Source: Microcaldota archaeon
GTDB lineage: Archaea > Micrarchaeota > Micrarchaeia > Anstonellales > Bilamarchaeaceae
Direction of reading: 5' to 3'
Length of the DNA: 40,074 nt
Assembly: GCA_016926175.1 (NCBI GenBank)
Contig: JAFGPA010000006.1
Coordinates: forward strand, 1 to 40,074
The position numbers and the translations under genes are program-made. Below the pieces are notes generated by a model, which saw only the letters and a list, made by a program, of their open reading frames with translations, was not told where the DNA came from and searched no databases. Below, one piece after another: positions 1-8,878 of the stretch (position 1 is its first letter; each line of letters opens with the position of its first letter).

Positions 1-686
1 ACAAGCTTCCAGCCAGGCACTCTTTTTGCGAATATCTTGAATGCCTCTATGGCGTATTCGAAATCCTTTTCAGGAGCAATCCTTGAAGGATAGAAAAAGA
101 ACTGTTCTGCTGATTTGTTGGAGAATTTTGCAACATCAACAGCAGGATAAAGGATCTCTGCGTCGTCCCTTTTGAGATATTTGCTCAGTCTTTTCTTGCT
201 GTTCATACTGTTTGTAAATATGTATTCTATACTGGGGACTGTTTTGTATTCGAAGTATTTGAAAGCCTGGATGGATGCCCAGAAGACAGGTTTTGATAAC
301 GGGCCTCTTCTTTTCATCCTCCAGTCATAGAGATCGAAGGCCTCCCGGTTTGGCGAATGGCAGTACCAGATTACCTTGGGGTTCCTGTTCCTGATCCATT
401 CCGACGGAGTCTGATGTGCATTGATTACATCATAGTCATCAAGCTTGAGATTGTAGAAATGGTTGCCTGCTTCTGCCGCGGTGATAACTCTTTGCAGCAG
501 CGGAATTTTGGATATTGGATTTGGTGGAGCGACTTCGACATCTATTTTCCGGAATTCGTCGAAGGTGGCCTCGGGATTGTAGCGGATGCAATGGATTTTT
601 GTATCAAAATTCTGGGCAATCTTGAGAATAATACGATCGACACCTCCTCTGGTTTCGAGAAATGGCGTAACTATTACCAGCTTCAT
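1..686 (-). CDS. Glycosyltransferase family 4 (3' end truncated by window edge)
   Basis: Open minus-strand frame from ATG at 684-686 (MKLVIVTPFLETRGGVDRIILKIAQNF...) through to base 1, with a GT4-like segment near the edge (FFYPSRIAPEKDFEYAIEAFKIFAKRVPGWKLV). It is absent from the ORF track because no stop lies inside the window. Confidence 0.85.
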   Translation of the reverse strand, partial: MKLVIVTPFLETRGGVDRIILKIAQNFDTKIHCIRYNPEATFDEFRKIDVEVAPPNPISKIPLLQRVITAAEAGNHFYNLKLDDYDVINAHQTPSEWIRNRNPKVIWYCHSPNREAFDLYDWRMKRRGPLSKPVFWASIQAFKYFEYKTVPSIEYIFTNSMNSKKRLSKYLKRDDAEILYPAVDVAKFSNKSAEQFFFYPSRIAPEKDFEYAIEAFKIFAKRVPGWKL

Positions 687-700
687 GCTTTGTTATCCTC

Positions 701-1729
701 TCAAGCTTTTTTATATGCCTCTATGGTCTTTCGGGCGCAGTTTTCCCAGGTAAACTGGCTCAGGTGATCAAGATGTTCCCTGGTAAAGGTAAAACCATTT
801 TCAAATATTTTTTCAATTTGTTCTGCAATTTCATGCTCGTCTTTTCCGCTGGGGCAGAAGCGGGTCACCTCTTCAGGAATGTGTGCACCAGAAAGAACTA
901 TTGTTGGGGTATGGCATTTCTGTGCTTCCAGTATGGGAAGTCCGAAACCTTCTGAAAATGAAGGAAAGACAAAGATGTCAAAGCTGTTGAATATTTCAAC
1001 AAGCTTTTCCTCAGGCGCGAATCCCATGAATTCAATGTTTTGTATGCCAAGCTCCCTGGCCAGCAGTTTGCATTCTTCCAGCTGTGCTCCTTTTCCATAG
1101 ATAAGGAATCTGGATTTGCCCTGATGTGTTTTTTCAAAGAGAGAGTATGCTTTTATCAGAAGTGGAACGTTCTTGTTTTTTGCAAAGCCTCCCATATAGC
1201 CCACTGTGAATTTCCTGTCTTTTCTTGGAAGGGGCTGAAAATGCGGTTCAACACCAAGGGGAGTCACTGTGATTTTCTCCGGTGGGATACCAAAATGTTC
1301 GATAAGATCATTCTTGGCAAGTGATGATATCGCAAGAAGATGATCGGACTTCTGCGCTGATGATTTCAATGCGCGCGCAACCAGCGGAAAGAAGAAATTA
1401 TGGGAGCTGTAAAGAAAAGGGTGAAGATCATAGATAGTTGTAACAACTTTGTTTTTCCTTAGCTTCTTGAACAATGGTATGGAAAGACCGGCCTGAGGTG
1501 CAGTGATATGATAAATGCCTTCTCTTTTTGGGGAAAGAAGAAGATGTCTTGGAACTGTAACAAAGCAGTCAAAGCCGGATTTCTTTGGGAAAGTATAGCT
1601 TGAATCGCAGTATATATTGTGCATAGTAAGGCCGTATTTCTGCAGAGCTTCAAAAAGGCTGTGGCAGTATCTTGCCATGCCCTGCCCCAGTGCAGGATCA
1701 TTATAAAGCCCGACAAAGGTTACTTCCAT
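701..1729 (-). CDS. Glycosyltransferase family 4/GT1 superfamily
   Basis: ORF 701..1765. The likely start is the internal Met (MEVTFVGLYNDPALGQGMARY). GT-B motifs: FTVGYMGGFAKNKNVPLLIKAY and FVFPSFSEGFGLPILEAQ. Confidence 0.88.
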   Translation of the reverse strand: MEVTFVGLYNDPALGQGMARYCHSLFEALQKYGLTMHNIYCDSSYTFPKKSGFDCFVTVPRHLLLSPKREGIYHITAPQAGLSIPLFKKLRKNKVVTTIYDLHPFLYSSHNFFFPLVARALKSSAQKSDHLLAISSLAKNDLIEHFGIPPEKITVTPLGVEPHFQPLPRKDRKFTVGYMGGFAKNKNVPLLIKAYSLFEKTHQGKSRFLIYGKGAQLEECKLLARELGIQNIEFMGFAPEEKLVEIFNSFDIFVFPSFSEGFGLPILEAQKCHTPTIVLSGAHIPEEVTRFCPSGKDEHEIAEQIEKIFENGFTFTREHLDHLSQFTWENCARKTIEAYKKA

Positions 1730-1733
1730 ATCA

Positions 1734-2528
1734 TCACAGTTTGAACTGCCTGAAATCAAAGCCAAGGGATTTCAGTTTCGAGTTGTCGCCGATGAGGCAG
1801 TCTTCATTGTCAGAAAGTATTTTGGTTGGCTTTTCAATGTTCAAAAATTGTGAAACGCCATCATAAGCCTGCTGGACTGTTGTTGTATATCCAGAGCAAA
1901 GATTGTACGTTCCTGCAGGTATTGACATTGATTTGGAAAGGATATTCATCACATCATCCACATGGATAAGATCAAGGCGTGTTTTGGGATTGTAAAGCTC
2001 GACGACAGGATTATTGCGGTATTTTTCCATTGCATCCCCCACCAGAAGCCCTTTTTTCTGGTCTGCGGAATACGAATTGAAAAGCCTGAATATGACATGG
2101 TCAAAGCTGTTCTTTGAATAGTGCCTTATGATTTCTTCTCCTATGAGCTTTGTCAGGCCGTAAAGATTGCCAGGATCAGGAATTTCATTTTCCGTGTGCT
2201 TTTCCGTGCTTTTGCCATAGACATGAGCAGAGCTCATGAAGATCAGCTTCTGGCCTTTTTTCAGTTTTTTGGAGATGTTCATAGTTCCGTTGACATTGAC
2301 ATCCCATGCAAGAGATCTGTCCTTTTCGACAAGCTTTGGTGCAGAGACTGCTGCAAGATGGAAAATTAAATCAAAGCTGGAAAGATCAAGGGACGGATCT
2401 CTGACATCAGCATTCAGAAAGACAGCACCGTTCACTTCTTTGCTGTCAAGGCATGTTATTTCACCGTTGATAAGCGGAATCAGTTTTCTGCCAAGGTAAC
2501 CGCTTCCACCAGTTACAAGTATTTTCAT
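1734..2528 (-). CDS. NAD-dependent epimerase/dehydratase (extended SDR)
   Basis: MKILVTGGSGYLGRKL Rossmann motif, FHLAAVSAP, YGLTK (YxxxK). Confidence 0.88.
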   Translation of the reverse strand: MKILVTGGSGYLGRKLIPLINGEITCLDSKEVNGAVFLNADVRDPSLDLSSFDLIFHLAAVSAPKLVEKDRSLAWDVNVNGTMNISKKLKKGQKLIFMSSAHVYGKSTEKHTENEIPDPGNLYGLTKLIGEEIIRHYSKNSFDHVIFRLFNSYSADQKKGLLVGDAMEKYRNNPVVELYNPKTRLDLIHVDDVMNILSKSMSIPAGTYNLCSGYTTTVQQAYDGVSQFLNIEKPTKILSDNEDCLIGDNSKLKSLGFDFRQFKL

Positions 2529-3646
2529 CGTCCAACTCCGTCTCTAATAATATCCAATACTGATTTGGTTGGCTTCCAGCCTGTTTTTTCGCTTATTTTT
2601 TTGTTGCTTCCTATGAATCCGTCAAAAAGGGCTTCTCCTCTTTCATATGGCCTTAGCAGATCATTATTGACAAGAATTTCATTTTTCAGATTATAAAACT
2701 GCAGAGCCAGTTTGGCATAGTCTCCTGTTGTTATTCCTTTTTCCGAACAGATATTGTAAGCTTCGCCGTGGTTGCATTTCTCGATTGCAAGAAGCTGTGC
2801 AGCCACTGAATCATGAACATGGGTAAAATCCCTTACTGCATTTGGATTTCCCATTATGATTTTGTCTGATTTTCCATCCAGGATGTTCCTTATCTGGGCT
2901 GCTATCCTTGCAGTGAAGAACTGAGGCCCCCTTCTTGGACCTTCCTGGTTGAATGTCCGTGTAATAACCGTAGGCGTCTTGTACATGTAATAATAGGATT
3001 TTGCAACATTTTCAGTGAAAACTTTTGTTGCTGCATAGGTTGAGGTTGGCCTGAGCGGATTCTCTTCACGGACAGGAAGTTCAGACATATCATGGACAAA
3101 CCCATATTGTTCGGACGAACATGCAACTTGTATGCCTTCAAGACTTTTTGATTCTTTTGTGCCGGCTTCAAGTATGTTGACTGTGCTGACACAGTTGTTT
3201 TCTACAACATGACTGGGCTGCTGAATACTGCTTGGAACAAATGATTCAGCTGCTTGGTGCGAAATCACGTGAGGATCTATTTTTTTGACTATTGAAGCGA
3301 CATGACCATAATCTTTGAGGTCTATTTCAATCAGTTTCAATTTATCTGCTTCTGCCTGGTGCTCTATGTTCGGATGAAAAACGACTGCATGCCTTCTGAC
3401 AGTTCCATAAACTTCTGCCCCCATTTCAACGAGCATATCAACCATGGTACTGCCTACCATGCCCGCTGCTCCTGTGATAAGAATCCTTTTCCCGTTCCAG
3501 TATTCAGTATTTGGCTTTGTACTTTGGTTGCTTTTTACCTGCTTTTCATAATCTTCCAGTGATGCCGGGTCAATAAGTATACCTTTTGCCTTCAGCCCGG
3601 AGAACTTTTCCTGCGTAAAAATACTGTCTAGTGAAACATTCGACAT
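2525..3646 (-). CDS. NAD-dependent epimerase/dehydratase, GDP-mannose 4,6-dehydratase-like, with about 50-aa N-terminal extension
   Basis: KRILITGAAGMVGSTMVDML, SSEQYG, YAATKVF, TFNQEGPRRG, RDFTHVHD. ATGA overlap with the downstream gene. Confidence 0.82.
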   Translation of the reverse strand: MSNVSLDSIFTQEKFSGLKAKGILIDPASLEDYEKQVKSNQSTKPNTEYWNGKRILITGAAGMVGSTMVDMLVEMGAEVYGTVRRHAVVFHPNIEHQAEADKLKLIEIDLKDYGHVASIVKKIDPHVISHQAAESFVPSSIQQPSHVVENNCVSTVNILEAGTKESKSLEGIQVACSSEQYGFVHDMSELPVREENPLRPTSTYAATKVFTENVAKSYYYMYKTPTVITRTFNQEGPRRGPQFFTARIAAQIRNILDGKSDKIIMGNPNAVRDFTHVHDSVAAQLLAIEKCNHGEAYNICSEKGITTGDYAKLALQFYNLKNEILVNNDLLRPYERGEALFDGFIGSNKKISEKTGWKPTKSVLDIIRDGVGR

Positions 3647-3691
3647 AAAATCTCCCGATTTAAATAGAATGAAAAGGTATTAAGACATACC

Positions 3692-4732
3692 TCATTTGAC
3701 AGAGTTGCGGTACGCTTTCCTAACAAGGTAAAAAACCGGTTTTGGCATTATGATAAATGGAAACGTTTGTATCCAGAAACCAGGAAGCCACCAGTATGCC
3801 TTGATCACTTTTGTCCATATAGAGAGCTTTTCTTTTAACGGCATGTTGGATTTCTTGATTCCCATCATATGGGCTCGGACAGTTGTAGTGGCTACAGAGC
3901 GGCAAACTTCAGCATATAATCTTTTATCCCAGGGTTTTATTATATCTGAAGCAATCTGACCATAGCCACATACATCTAAAAGAGATCTTTTTGCATAACG
4001 TCCTTCATTTTTATCCATAAAGCCATCATTGTTACTTCTCCAACCAACCAACGCCTGCGGAATAAATAGTATCTTTGGATGTTCAAGCAACATTTTAGTG
4101 ATTATATATGTATGAACATATGCATGGAAATAATCCGAAATATTTTTTTCATTATGAATAACAGATAACCAATGAGTTCTATTAATGATCTCAGCCGAAA
4201 GATACCCAAGATAATAGAAAAAAGATGCCAAAAAATCTTTAAGTTCTGCTTTGCCAGAAAAAAATTTATTTTCAAGAATTTTTCCACCTGCCAGTCTATA
4301 GGTGATTTGTTTTTTGTTTTTTAGATCAAAGTCATATTCATTACGATCTACTAGTATCAGTGTTATTTCGGTATTTGAAAGTAGTTCTAGTAAAACAGTA
4401 TCAATGGCTTTTGGTTCCATTTTGTCATCGCTGCCCAGAAACCAGCAGAAATCCCCATGTGCAATATCAATTACCTTGAGATAATTGTAATCTGCTCCCA
4501 TGTTTTTCTCGTTTTTATGGTAAACAATTGGAACTGGAGATTTTTTCTGATAAGATCTGATCAGTTCTTCAGTATTATCTGTAGAACAGTTGTCAGAAAT
4601 GCAAATCTCAACCTTGTCTTTATTTTCATCAGTAATCTGATTAAGAATTGAATCCAGTGCATCAGGAAGGAACTTTGCACGGTTGTAAGTTGGAATACAG
4701 ATGGATAATTTTACATTATTTCTTTTGACCAC
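3692..4732 (-). CDS. Glycosyltransferase family 2, abequosyltransferase/tyvelosyltransferase (WbaV/RfbV)-like
   Basis: LSICIPTYNRAKFLPDALDSI, ICISDNCSTDNTEE, GDFCWFLGSDDKMEPKAI. The layout resembles Salmonella WbaV as remembered. Confidence 0.78.
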   Translation of the reverse strand: MVKRNNVKLSICIPTYNRAKFLPDALDSILNQITDENKDKVEICISDNCSTDNTEELIRSYQKKSPVPIVYHKNEKNMGADYNYLKVIDIAHGDFCWFLGSDDKMEPKAIDTVLLELLSNTEITLILVDRNEYDFDLKNKKQITYRLAGGKILENKFFSGKAELKDFLASFFYYLGYLSAEIINRTHWLSVIHNEKNISDYFHAYVHTYIITKMLLEHPKILFIPQALVGWRSNNDGFMDKNEGRYAKRSLLDVCGYGQIASDIIKPWDKRLYAEVCRSVATTTVRAHMMGIKKSNMPLKEKLSIWTKVIKAYWWLPGFWIQTFPFIIMPKPVFYLVRKAYRNSVK

Positions 4733-5715
4733 TTGATCAACTCCAAAAGGCCTTTTTCCTTTGAAACCTCAGGCTTCCAGCCCATTACTTTGTTGATTTT
4801 CGTATTATCAGCAACAAAAACTTTCTGGTCGCTTTCGCGCCAAGGATTCTTTTTGACTATGAATGATTTGCCAAGTTTTTGCTCTAGAAATGCGAAAAGC
4901 TCAAGCAAAGAGAGGCTATTTTCCATTCCTCCACCGATATTGTATGCATTGCCTTGACACTTTTCAATATTATCAAGCGAATCAAAATAAAGGCGGACCA
5001 TATCATCAGCATAAAGAACATCACGAACCTGTTTGCCATTACCGTGGATTTCCATTTCATTTGCCTTTAAAGCTTGTTGGATAAACCATCCTACCCATCC
5101 CTGATCAAATGTTGCAAACTGCCTGCTGCCATACATAGAAGAATGACGAAACACAACAGTTCTAAGGTCATAAATTCGGTGGTAATCAAGAAGATACTGG
5201 TCTGCACATCCTTTTGAACAGCCATATGGGGAATGAAAATCAAGCGGAATTGTTTCATCAAAACCATTGGAATAGTCAGGAGTGAGATAGCGTGTTTCTT
5301 TTTCCTCATATTTCACATATTCAAGGTCGCCATAAACTTTGTTGGTTGAAGAAAAAAGAACAGGACACTCTGGTTTATGTTGACGGACAGCTTCGAGAAC
5401 ATTGAATGTTCCAAGAGCATTTGTTTCAAAATCAAGGCGGGGATTTGCAATGGAACGGGTCATTGTAACCTGTCCCGCAGCATGGAATATTGCATCTGGT
5501 TTGTGACTTTGGATTACATTCTGAACATCATACCAAACACGGATGTCTTTTTTTTCCAGTGTAATATTTCCTTGTTGTTCCAGCCAAGCCAGATTGGAAT
5601 TTGTACCATCACGCGAAAGATTATCCATTATGATTGTTTCGTGTCCCCGCTTTAGGTTTTCATGAGCCAGATTGCTTCCAAGAAAACCAAGTCCGCCTGT
5701 AATGAGTATTTTCAT
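4711..5715 (-). CDS. rfbE: CDP-paratose 2-epimerase (CDP-tyvelose epimerase)
   Basis: MKILITGGLGFLGSNLAHENLKRGHETIIMDNLSRDGTNSNLAWL, FSSTNKVYGD, HSSMYGSRQFATFDQGWVGWF: hallmark Tyv/RfbE motifs. Confidence 0.9.
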   Translation of the reverse strand: MKILITGGLGFLGSNLAHENLKRGHETIIMDNLSRDGTNSNLAWLEQQGNITLEKKDIRVWYDVQNVIQSHKPDAIFHAAGQVTMTRSIANPRLDFETNALGTFNVLEAVRQHKPECPVLFSSTNKVYGDLEYVKYEEKETRYLTPDYSNGFDETIPLDFHSPYGCSKGCADQYLLDYHRIYDLRTVVFRHSSMYGSRQFATFDQGWVGWFIQQALKANEMEIHGNGKQVRDVLYADDMVRLYFDSLDNIEKCQGNAYNIGGGMENSLSLLELFAFLEQKLGKSFIVKKNPWRESDQKVFVADNTKINKVMGWKPEVSKEKGLLELIKWSKEIM

Positions 5716-6992
5716 TTTAGATCACCAAAATAAGCGGAAAGTTGTTTGACAACATAATCAAGATGCCTTTGTTCAAGGGCAGGATAAACACCCAGCCAGA
5801 AGGTTTTGTTCATTATTGTGTCACTGTTCGTAAGATCACCAACAATCCTGTGCGGAATCTTATTGTCAATGAAATATGGCTGGTGAATGATATTTCCGGC
5901 AAACAGGAGGCGTGTTCCGATGTTCTTCTGAGCAAGATGAGCCATGAGGTCGGCTCTGGAAAGAGAATCATCAGCAATTGTAATCGGAAAACCAAACCAC
6001 GAAGGCCTGGAATTTTCTGTTGGTTCGGGAAGAATGAATTGTTGGAAATCTTTCATTATGGATCTGAGATAATCAAAATTGGCCCTTCTTTTCTCAACAA
6101 ATGCAGGAAGCTTGTCCATCTGTGCTACCCCTATGGCAGCCTGCAGATCAGTCATCTTCAGGTTGTAGCCAATCTCTGAGTAAATGTATTTGTGATCATA
6201 GCCCTTGGGCAGATTTCCCAGTTTCCATGTAAATCTTTTTCCGCAGCTGTTGTCATGGCCAGTTGAACACCAGCAATCGCGACCCCAGTCACGGACAGAC
6301 CTTGCAATCTTGAATAATTGAGGGTTATTGGTAAAAACTGCTCCGCCTTCAGCTGCCGTAATATGGTGGGCAGGATAGAAGCTTGTTGTTGCAAAATCAC
6401 CAAAACTTCCTGTTTTTTTGCCATTGTATTCAGAACCAAGAGCATCGCAATTGTCTTCTATCAGCCAAAGATTATTGTCATCGCAAAACTTACGAACTTC
6501 TTCGACTTTGAAAGGATTGCCAAGGGTATGGGCAAAGAAAACTGCTTTTGTTTTTTTGGACAATGCATCTTTCAGCAAAGACAGGTCAGCGCAATAGGTT
6601 GGGATTTCAACATCTATGAAAACAGGAATGGCTCCAATGTTAATAATAGGATTTACTGTAGTTGGAAAGCCTGCTGCCAGGGTGATTACTTCATCTCCTT
6701 TGTTGATTCTTTTATCATCAAGTTTCATGGAAGTAAGGGAATGTATGGCAACAAGATTGGCAGATGATCCTGAATTGACAGTTAAGGCATAATTGACTCC
6801 AATATATCTCCGGAATCTGTTTTCAAACTCAGCATTCCATTTGCCTTCTGTCCACCAGCCCTCCAAAGAAGCAGAAACAAGATTTATCAGCTCTTTTTCA
6901 TCATAGACCTTGCCTGAAACAGGAACTACGTCTGAAGGAAGTTGTTTTGGCTTGTAGTCCTCCTGAATGATTTTCGTTATCTTGTCAAGCAT
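5712..6992 (-). CDS. rfbH: CDP-4-dehydro-6-deoxyglucose 3-dehydrase (PMP/[2Fe-2S], E1)
   Basis: SFYPAHHITAAEGGAV (His replacing the PLP-lysine, as in DdhC/ColD), the Cys-rich segment DWGRDCWCSTGHDNSCGKRF, VNSGSSANL. Confidence 0.93.
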   Translation of the reverse strand: MLDKITKIIQEDYKPKQLPSDVVPVSGKVYDEKELINLVSASLEGWWTEGKWNAEFENRFRRYIGVNYALTVNSGSSANLVAIHSLTSMKLDDKRINKGDEVITLAAGFPTTVNPIINIGAIPVFIDVEIPTYCADLSLLKDALSKKTKAVFFAHTLGNPFKVEEVRKFCDDNNLWLIEDNCDALGSEYNGKKTGSFGDFATTSFYPAHHITAAEGGAVFTNNPQLFKIARSVRDWGRDCWCSTGHDNSCGKRFTWKLGNLPKGYDHKYIYSEIGYNLKMTDLQAAIGVAQMDKLPAFVEKRRANFDYLRSIMKDFQQFILPEPTENSRPSWFGFPITIADDSLSRADLMAHLAQKNIGTRLLFAGNIIHQPYFIDNKIPHRIVGDLTNSDTIMNKTFWLGVYPALEQRHLDYVVKQLSAYFGDLK

Positions 6993-8040
6993 TCTTCAGC
7001 ATCTCCAGGTATTTGTCTATCTGCTTGTCAGTAAGGCTCTTGGCATCATTGCCATTGTAATAATCAAGATACCAGCCAAGTGTCCAGTCCAGGGCTTCTG
7101 AAATTCCGAGAAGAGGCTTCCAGCCAAGCAGTTTCTTTGCCTTGGAAGCGTCAAGTTTCAGAACGGCCGTTTCATGCTTATCCTGTTTCTGAATGGAATA
7201 GCTTCCTTTACCAAAGACCTTGATGGATTTCTCTGTTATTTCCTGAACAGTTATGAAATTTTCAGGTTCTGGAGCAAAATTCCATGGGGAGGCAAGGGAA
7301 TGGTCATCATAAAGTTTCTGGCCAAGGGCAAGATAGCCGAACAGGGGATCAAGAACGTGCTGCCAGGGCCTTACTGCTGTGGGATAGCGGAGAACCAGAG
7401 GCTCTTTTTCTTCCAGAACTGATTTGACAATGTTAGGAAGCAGTCTGTCCTTTGACCAGTCCCCTCCGCCAATAACATTTCCTGCTCTTGCAGATGCAAC
7501 ATGTCTGGAGTTTTTTTCAAAGAAGGAAAGGTTGTAGGATTTCGTAACCAGTTCGGCACAAACCTTGGAAGTGCTGTAAGGGTCATGGCCTCCAAGGGGA
7601 TCATCTTCAGAAAACAGTTTGTCCTCTCCTGCGCGGTAAACTTTGTCAGTAGTAACTATGACAGCAGATTTGACGGTATTGGTTTTCCTTATTGCTTCAA
7701 GCACATTGGCCGTACCAATGACATTTGTGGAATATGTGTAAAGAGGATCATCATAGCTGTCCCTTACCAATGGCTGGGCAGCAAGATGGAATACCATTTC
7801 AGGTTTTTCCTTTTCAAAAGCTGAAAGAAGAGTTGGGTAATCCCGGATATCCTTAAGATAGCTTTTGGAATCAGGATTCAGAAGGTCGTAAAGATTTGGA
7901 GTTGTGTTTGGAGCAAGAGCATATCCGACAACATCTGCCCCGAAATTTTCAAGAATTTTGATAACCCAGCTTCCTTTGAAGCCTGTATGGCCGGTAACGA
8001 GAATTTTTTTGTTTTTATAGAATTCATTCATTATGATCAC
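6985..8040 (-). CDS. rfbG: CDP-glucose 4,6-dehydratase
   Basis: NKKILVTGHTGFKGSWV, TDKVYRAGEDKLFSEDDPLGGHDPYSTSKVCAEL, ARAGNVIGGGDWSKDRLLPNIV, RPWQHVLDPLFGYL. Confidence 0.95.
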   Translation of the reverse strand: MIIMNEFYKNKKILVTGHTGFKGSWVIKILENFGADVVGYALAPNTTPNLYDLLNPDSKSYLKDIRDYPTLLSAFEKEKPEMVFHLAAQPLVRDSYDDPLYTYSTNVIGTANVLEAIRKTNTVKSAVIVTTDKVYRAGEDKLFSEDDPLGGHDPYSTSKVCAELVTKSYNLSFFEKNSRHVASARAGNVIGGGDWSKDRLLPNIVKSVLEEKEPLVLRYPTAVRPWQHVLDPLFGYLALGQKLYDDHSLASPWNFAPEPENFITVQEITEKSIKVFGKGSYSIQKQDKHETAVLKLDASKAKKLLGWKPLLGISEALDWTLGWYLDYYNGNDAKSLTDKQIDKYLEMLKNA

Positions 8041-8878
8041 CAGTATACCAGCCCATGGTTTTTTTCAAACCTTCATCAAAACTTATGTTGGGTTTCCAGC
8101 CCATCATTCTAAGGGATGTGGATTCAGAAGTAGAAAGCATTGGTTCATGCAGGCGGTATTCCACTTCGCCAAAACAAAGTTCTGATTGTGAATTACATAC
8201 TTCTTTAATTTTTTCTGCTGCTTCTTTGACGGAAATAGGAGCAGCAGTACCAATATCAAATTCTGAAAAAGATTCTGAAAAAGAAGAGTCTAAAATTAAA
8301 GAGATCGCGTCAACAACATCAGAGACATAAATGAAATCTCTTTTTTGTTCTCCTTTAGTAAGGGGGATTCTTTCTTTTCCTTCAAGCATTTGAATCATCA
8401 GGTATGGTATAAGTTTAGAGGGATTGTCCTTTGGTCCATACATATGCTCTACTTTCAAATTAACAAAAGATTTAGAAATCAGTTTTGCATAATCAACAAA
8501 ATGAGCTTTGGAAAGCGTATAAAAATCGAGATTTCTTTGGAGAACAGTATCAAGATTTATGAAGCGGCTATCTTTACATAGTTCAAGAAGTTTAAGTGGA
8601 AAAACAAGATTAGCATCTACTAATTTAGACACAGCATTGGTTTTGTTTGGATAAGCTGTTACGCTGTTTATTATGTTTCTGAAAGAATTTGAAGCGACGG
8701 CATCTGACAATTGATCAACATCAAATGAATCAACAGAACCAAGAAGACCGGATATGCGCCTTGTATCAGATGTACTTCTTTTCAGAATTGCTACTTCGAG
8801 TTTTTTATCAAGCAAAGCTTCCAGTATATGGCTTCCAAGGAAACCAGTAGCTCCTGCAAGAAGAACATCATATTTCAT
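8024..8878 (-). CDS. NAD-dependent epimerase/dehydratase, CDP-paratose/abequose synthase (RfbS/Prt)-like
   Basis: MKYDVLLAGATGFLGSHI, IINSVTAYPNK, LKVEHMYGPKD, LTKGEQKRDFIYVSDVVDAI. These align in register with RfbS motifs as remembered. Start refined to the Met at 8878. Confidence 0.78.
   Translation of the reverse strand: MKYDVLLAGATGFLGSHILEALLDKKLEVAILKRSTSDTRRISGLLGSVDSFDVDQLSDAVASNSFRNIINSVTAYPNKTNAVSKLVDANLVFPLKLLELCKDSRFINLDTVLQRNLDFYTLSKAHFVDYAKLISKSFVNLKVEHMYGPKDNPSKLIPYLMIQMLEGKERIPLTKGEQKRDFIYVSDVVDAISLILDSSFSESFSEFDIGTAAPISVKEAAEKIKEVCNSQSELCFGEVEYRLHEPMLSTSESTSLRMMGWKPNISFDEGLKKTMGWYTGDHNE

Noticed and set aside
357-767. 136-aa plus-strand ORF at the left edge
   Set aside because: Antisense to a continuous GT4 reading frame that better explains the region; no recognisable motif.
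5742-6767. Long plus-strand ORFs (145 and 149 aa) opposite rfbH
   Set aside because: Antisense shadow ORFs over a strongly supported RfbH gene.
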